NCBI GenBank assembly: GCA_022572865.1
Contig: JACZVB010000112.1
Span: 1-5,832, forward strand
Direction of reading: 5' to 3'
DNA: 5,832 nucleotides
Source of the DNA: Chloroflexota bacterium
GTDB taxonomy: Bacteria; Chloroflexota; Dehalococcoidia; Plut-88900
Below, one piece after another: positions 5,137 through 5,832 of this stretch. Each line of letters opens with the position of its first letter. Positions within the stretch are counted from its first letter, which is position 1. Made by a program: the position numbers and the translations under genes. The notes below the pieces were generated by a model. It saw nothing but the letters and a program-made list of their open reading frames with translations. It searched no databases and was not told the origin of the DNA.

Positions 5137-5832
5137 ATGAAATTCGCCGTAGGCATATTCGGCAACCAGCCCCTGCCACAGATCATCCAGAGGGAGAAGC
5201 TGGCCGAGGACCTGGGCTACGATTGCGCCTGGTTCGCAGACCTCCAGCGCATCTGCCGGGAGCTGTACGTAGAGATGACGGCCTCCGCCCTGGGCACCTC
5301 TCGCATACAGCTCGGGGCTGGCGTCACCATGCCAATTACCCGGCACGCCAGCGTCACCGCCAGCGCCTTCGCCACCCTCAACGAGATCGCCCAGGGGCGG
5401 CTCCGGGCCGGGATCAGCATCGGGGATAACGGGCTGCGGTCCGTTGGATATAACCCGGTGCCCATCGCAGAGCTGGAGCACTATGTGGGCCAGGTCAGGG
5501 GGCTTCTTCAGAACCAGACAGTCCAGTTCGAGGGCGGAGTCGAAGGCAAGCTCGCCTGGCTGGAGAGGCCGACGGACATACCCATCTATATCGCGGCCAC
5601 GGGGCCCAGGCTGACCCGGGCCGCCGGCCGAATGGGCGACGGTGCCATATTGCTTCGGGGCCTCACCCACCACCAGATGCAGGATGGGGTCGACGCCTTC
5701 AGGCAGGAGGCCGAGAAGGCAGGCAAGCGCCCCGACCAGGTCAAGGTGTCCTGCTGGGTACAGGCATCGCTAGGCCCCGACAGGGCCCTGGCCCGGAACA
5801 TGGTAAAAGGGCCCGTAGCCGTCATATTGAGC
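5137..5832 (+). CDS. LLM class flavin/F420-dependent oxidoreductase, copy 2, partial at right edge
   Basis: This is a paralogue of the preceding gene and belongs to the same luciferase-like TIM-barrel superfamily. The substrate is unknown and the cofactor (F420 or FMN) is not provable from sequence alone. The frame is open from ATG 5137 through 232 codons to the window end; by comparison with copy 1, about 100 residues are missing. It begins MKFAVGIFGNQPLP and contains KLAEDLGY (21-28), LGAGVTMPITRHASVTA (59-75), NEIAQGRLRAGISIGDNGLR (82-101), LERPTDIPIYIAATGPRLTR (143-162) and GRMGDG (164-169). Unlike copy 1 it has a normal ATG and a strong Shine-Dalgarno. Only 16 nt separate it from the copy 1 stop, so the two are probably one transcription unit. 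Differences from copy 1 cluster at residues 29-48, 105-128 and 169-208, while cofactor-type motifs are nearly identical. This suggests a shared cofactor with possibly different substrates. Confidence 0.92.
   Translation, partial: MKFAVGIFGNQPLPQIIQREKLAEDLGYDCAWFADLQRICRELYVEMTASALGTSRIQLGAGVTMPITRHASVTASAFATLNEIAQGRLRAGISIGDNGLRSVGYNPVPIAELEHYVGQVRGLLQNQTVQFEGGVEGKLAWLERPTDIPIYIAATGPRLTRAAGRMGDGAILLRGLTHHQMQDGVDAFRQEAEKAGKRPDQVKVSCWVQASLGPDRALARNMVKGPVAVILS

Larger units (their letters stand above)
4116..5832 (+). repeat. Tandem gene duplication of LLM oxidoreductases
   Basis: The two adjacent genes align at a constant offset of 1021 bp without a gap over the 232 codons present in both, with about 149 identical residues (hand count, 64%). 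Identity is very uneven. Perfect nucleotide runs include 4127-4156 with 5148-5177 (30 nt), 4338-4371 with 5359-5392 (34 nt) and the 27 nt encoding ERPTDIPIY. Residues 29-48 are only about 40% identical. Confidence 0.85.

Noticed and set aside
4212..5186. Minus-strand open frame (324 codons) opposite LLM copy 1
   Set aside because: It mirrors the LLM coding strand; a similar antisense frame appears opposite copy 2 because the two genes are duplicates. It has no motif or ribosome binding site support.
5127..5429. ATG at 5127 as the start of a 100-residue protein
   Set aside because: It is out of frame with LLM copy 2; the homologous, motif-containing frame begins at ATG 5137.

Overview
The window is GC-rich (roughly 60% by eye) bacterial chromosome and holds five protein-coding genes in two divergent groups. 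The gene content (acpS-nnr pair, 890-residue bacterial-type ValRS, tandem luciferase-like oxidoreductases) and the repeat families between genes fit a Chloroflexota/Dehalococcoidia-like bacterium. That placement rests on general resemblance only, not on a phylogenetic marker analysis.

Left part, minus strand (1-915): acpS (holo-ACP synthase) is followed 13 nt later by the start of nnrE/nnr (NAD(P)H-hydrate epimerase), which runs off the left edge. This is a widely conserved gene pair and is probably co-transcribed.

Divergent intergenic region (916-1194): a 130-bp MITE-like element at 950-1079 has matching ~10-bp terminal inverted repeats and an internal imperfect hairpin. It sits between acpS and valS, and its ends overlap or abut the best promoter-like sequences I can find for both.

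Centre, plus strand (1195-3867): a complete valS with all class I signature motifs, an editing domain, a zinc-ribbon-like cysteine quartet and a C-terminal coiled coil.

Intergenic 3868-4115: no gene. It holds a degraded copy of the repeat seen in the 950-1079 element (opposite orientation), a G5/C5 hairpin next to an A/T-rich stretch, and a perfect 14-bp-stem palindrome. The last of these runs into the start of the next gene.

Right part, plus strand (4116-5832): two tandem paralogues of the luciferase-like (LLM class) flavin/F420-dependent oxidoreductase superfamily, 16 nt apart. They align without gaps over the 232 residues available, with about 149 identities (64%) by hand count. The second runs off the right edge. 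The first has no ATG/GTG/TTG at its homologous start: the codon aligned with the paralogue's ATG is ATA. This is the most unusual observation in the window. I see no sign of a CRISPR array, tRNA, rRNA, transposase, phage gene or recognisable new multi-gene system.
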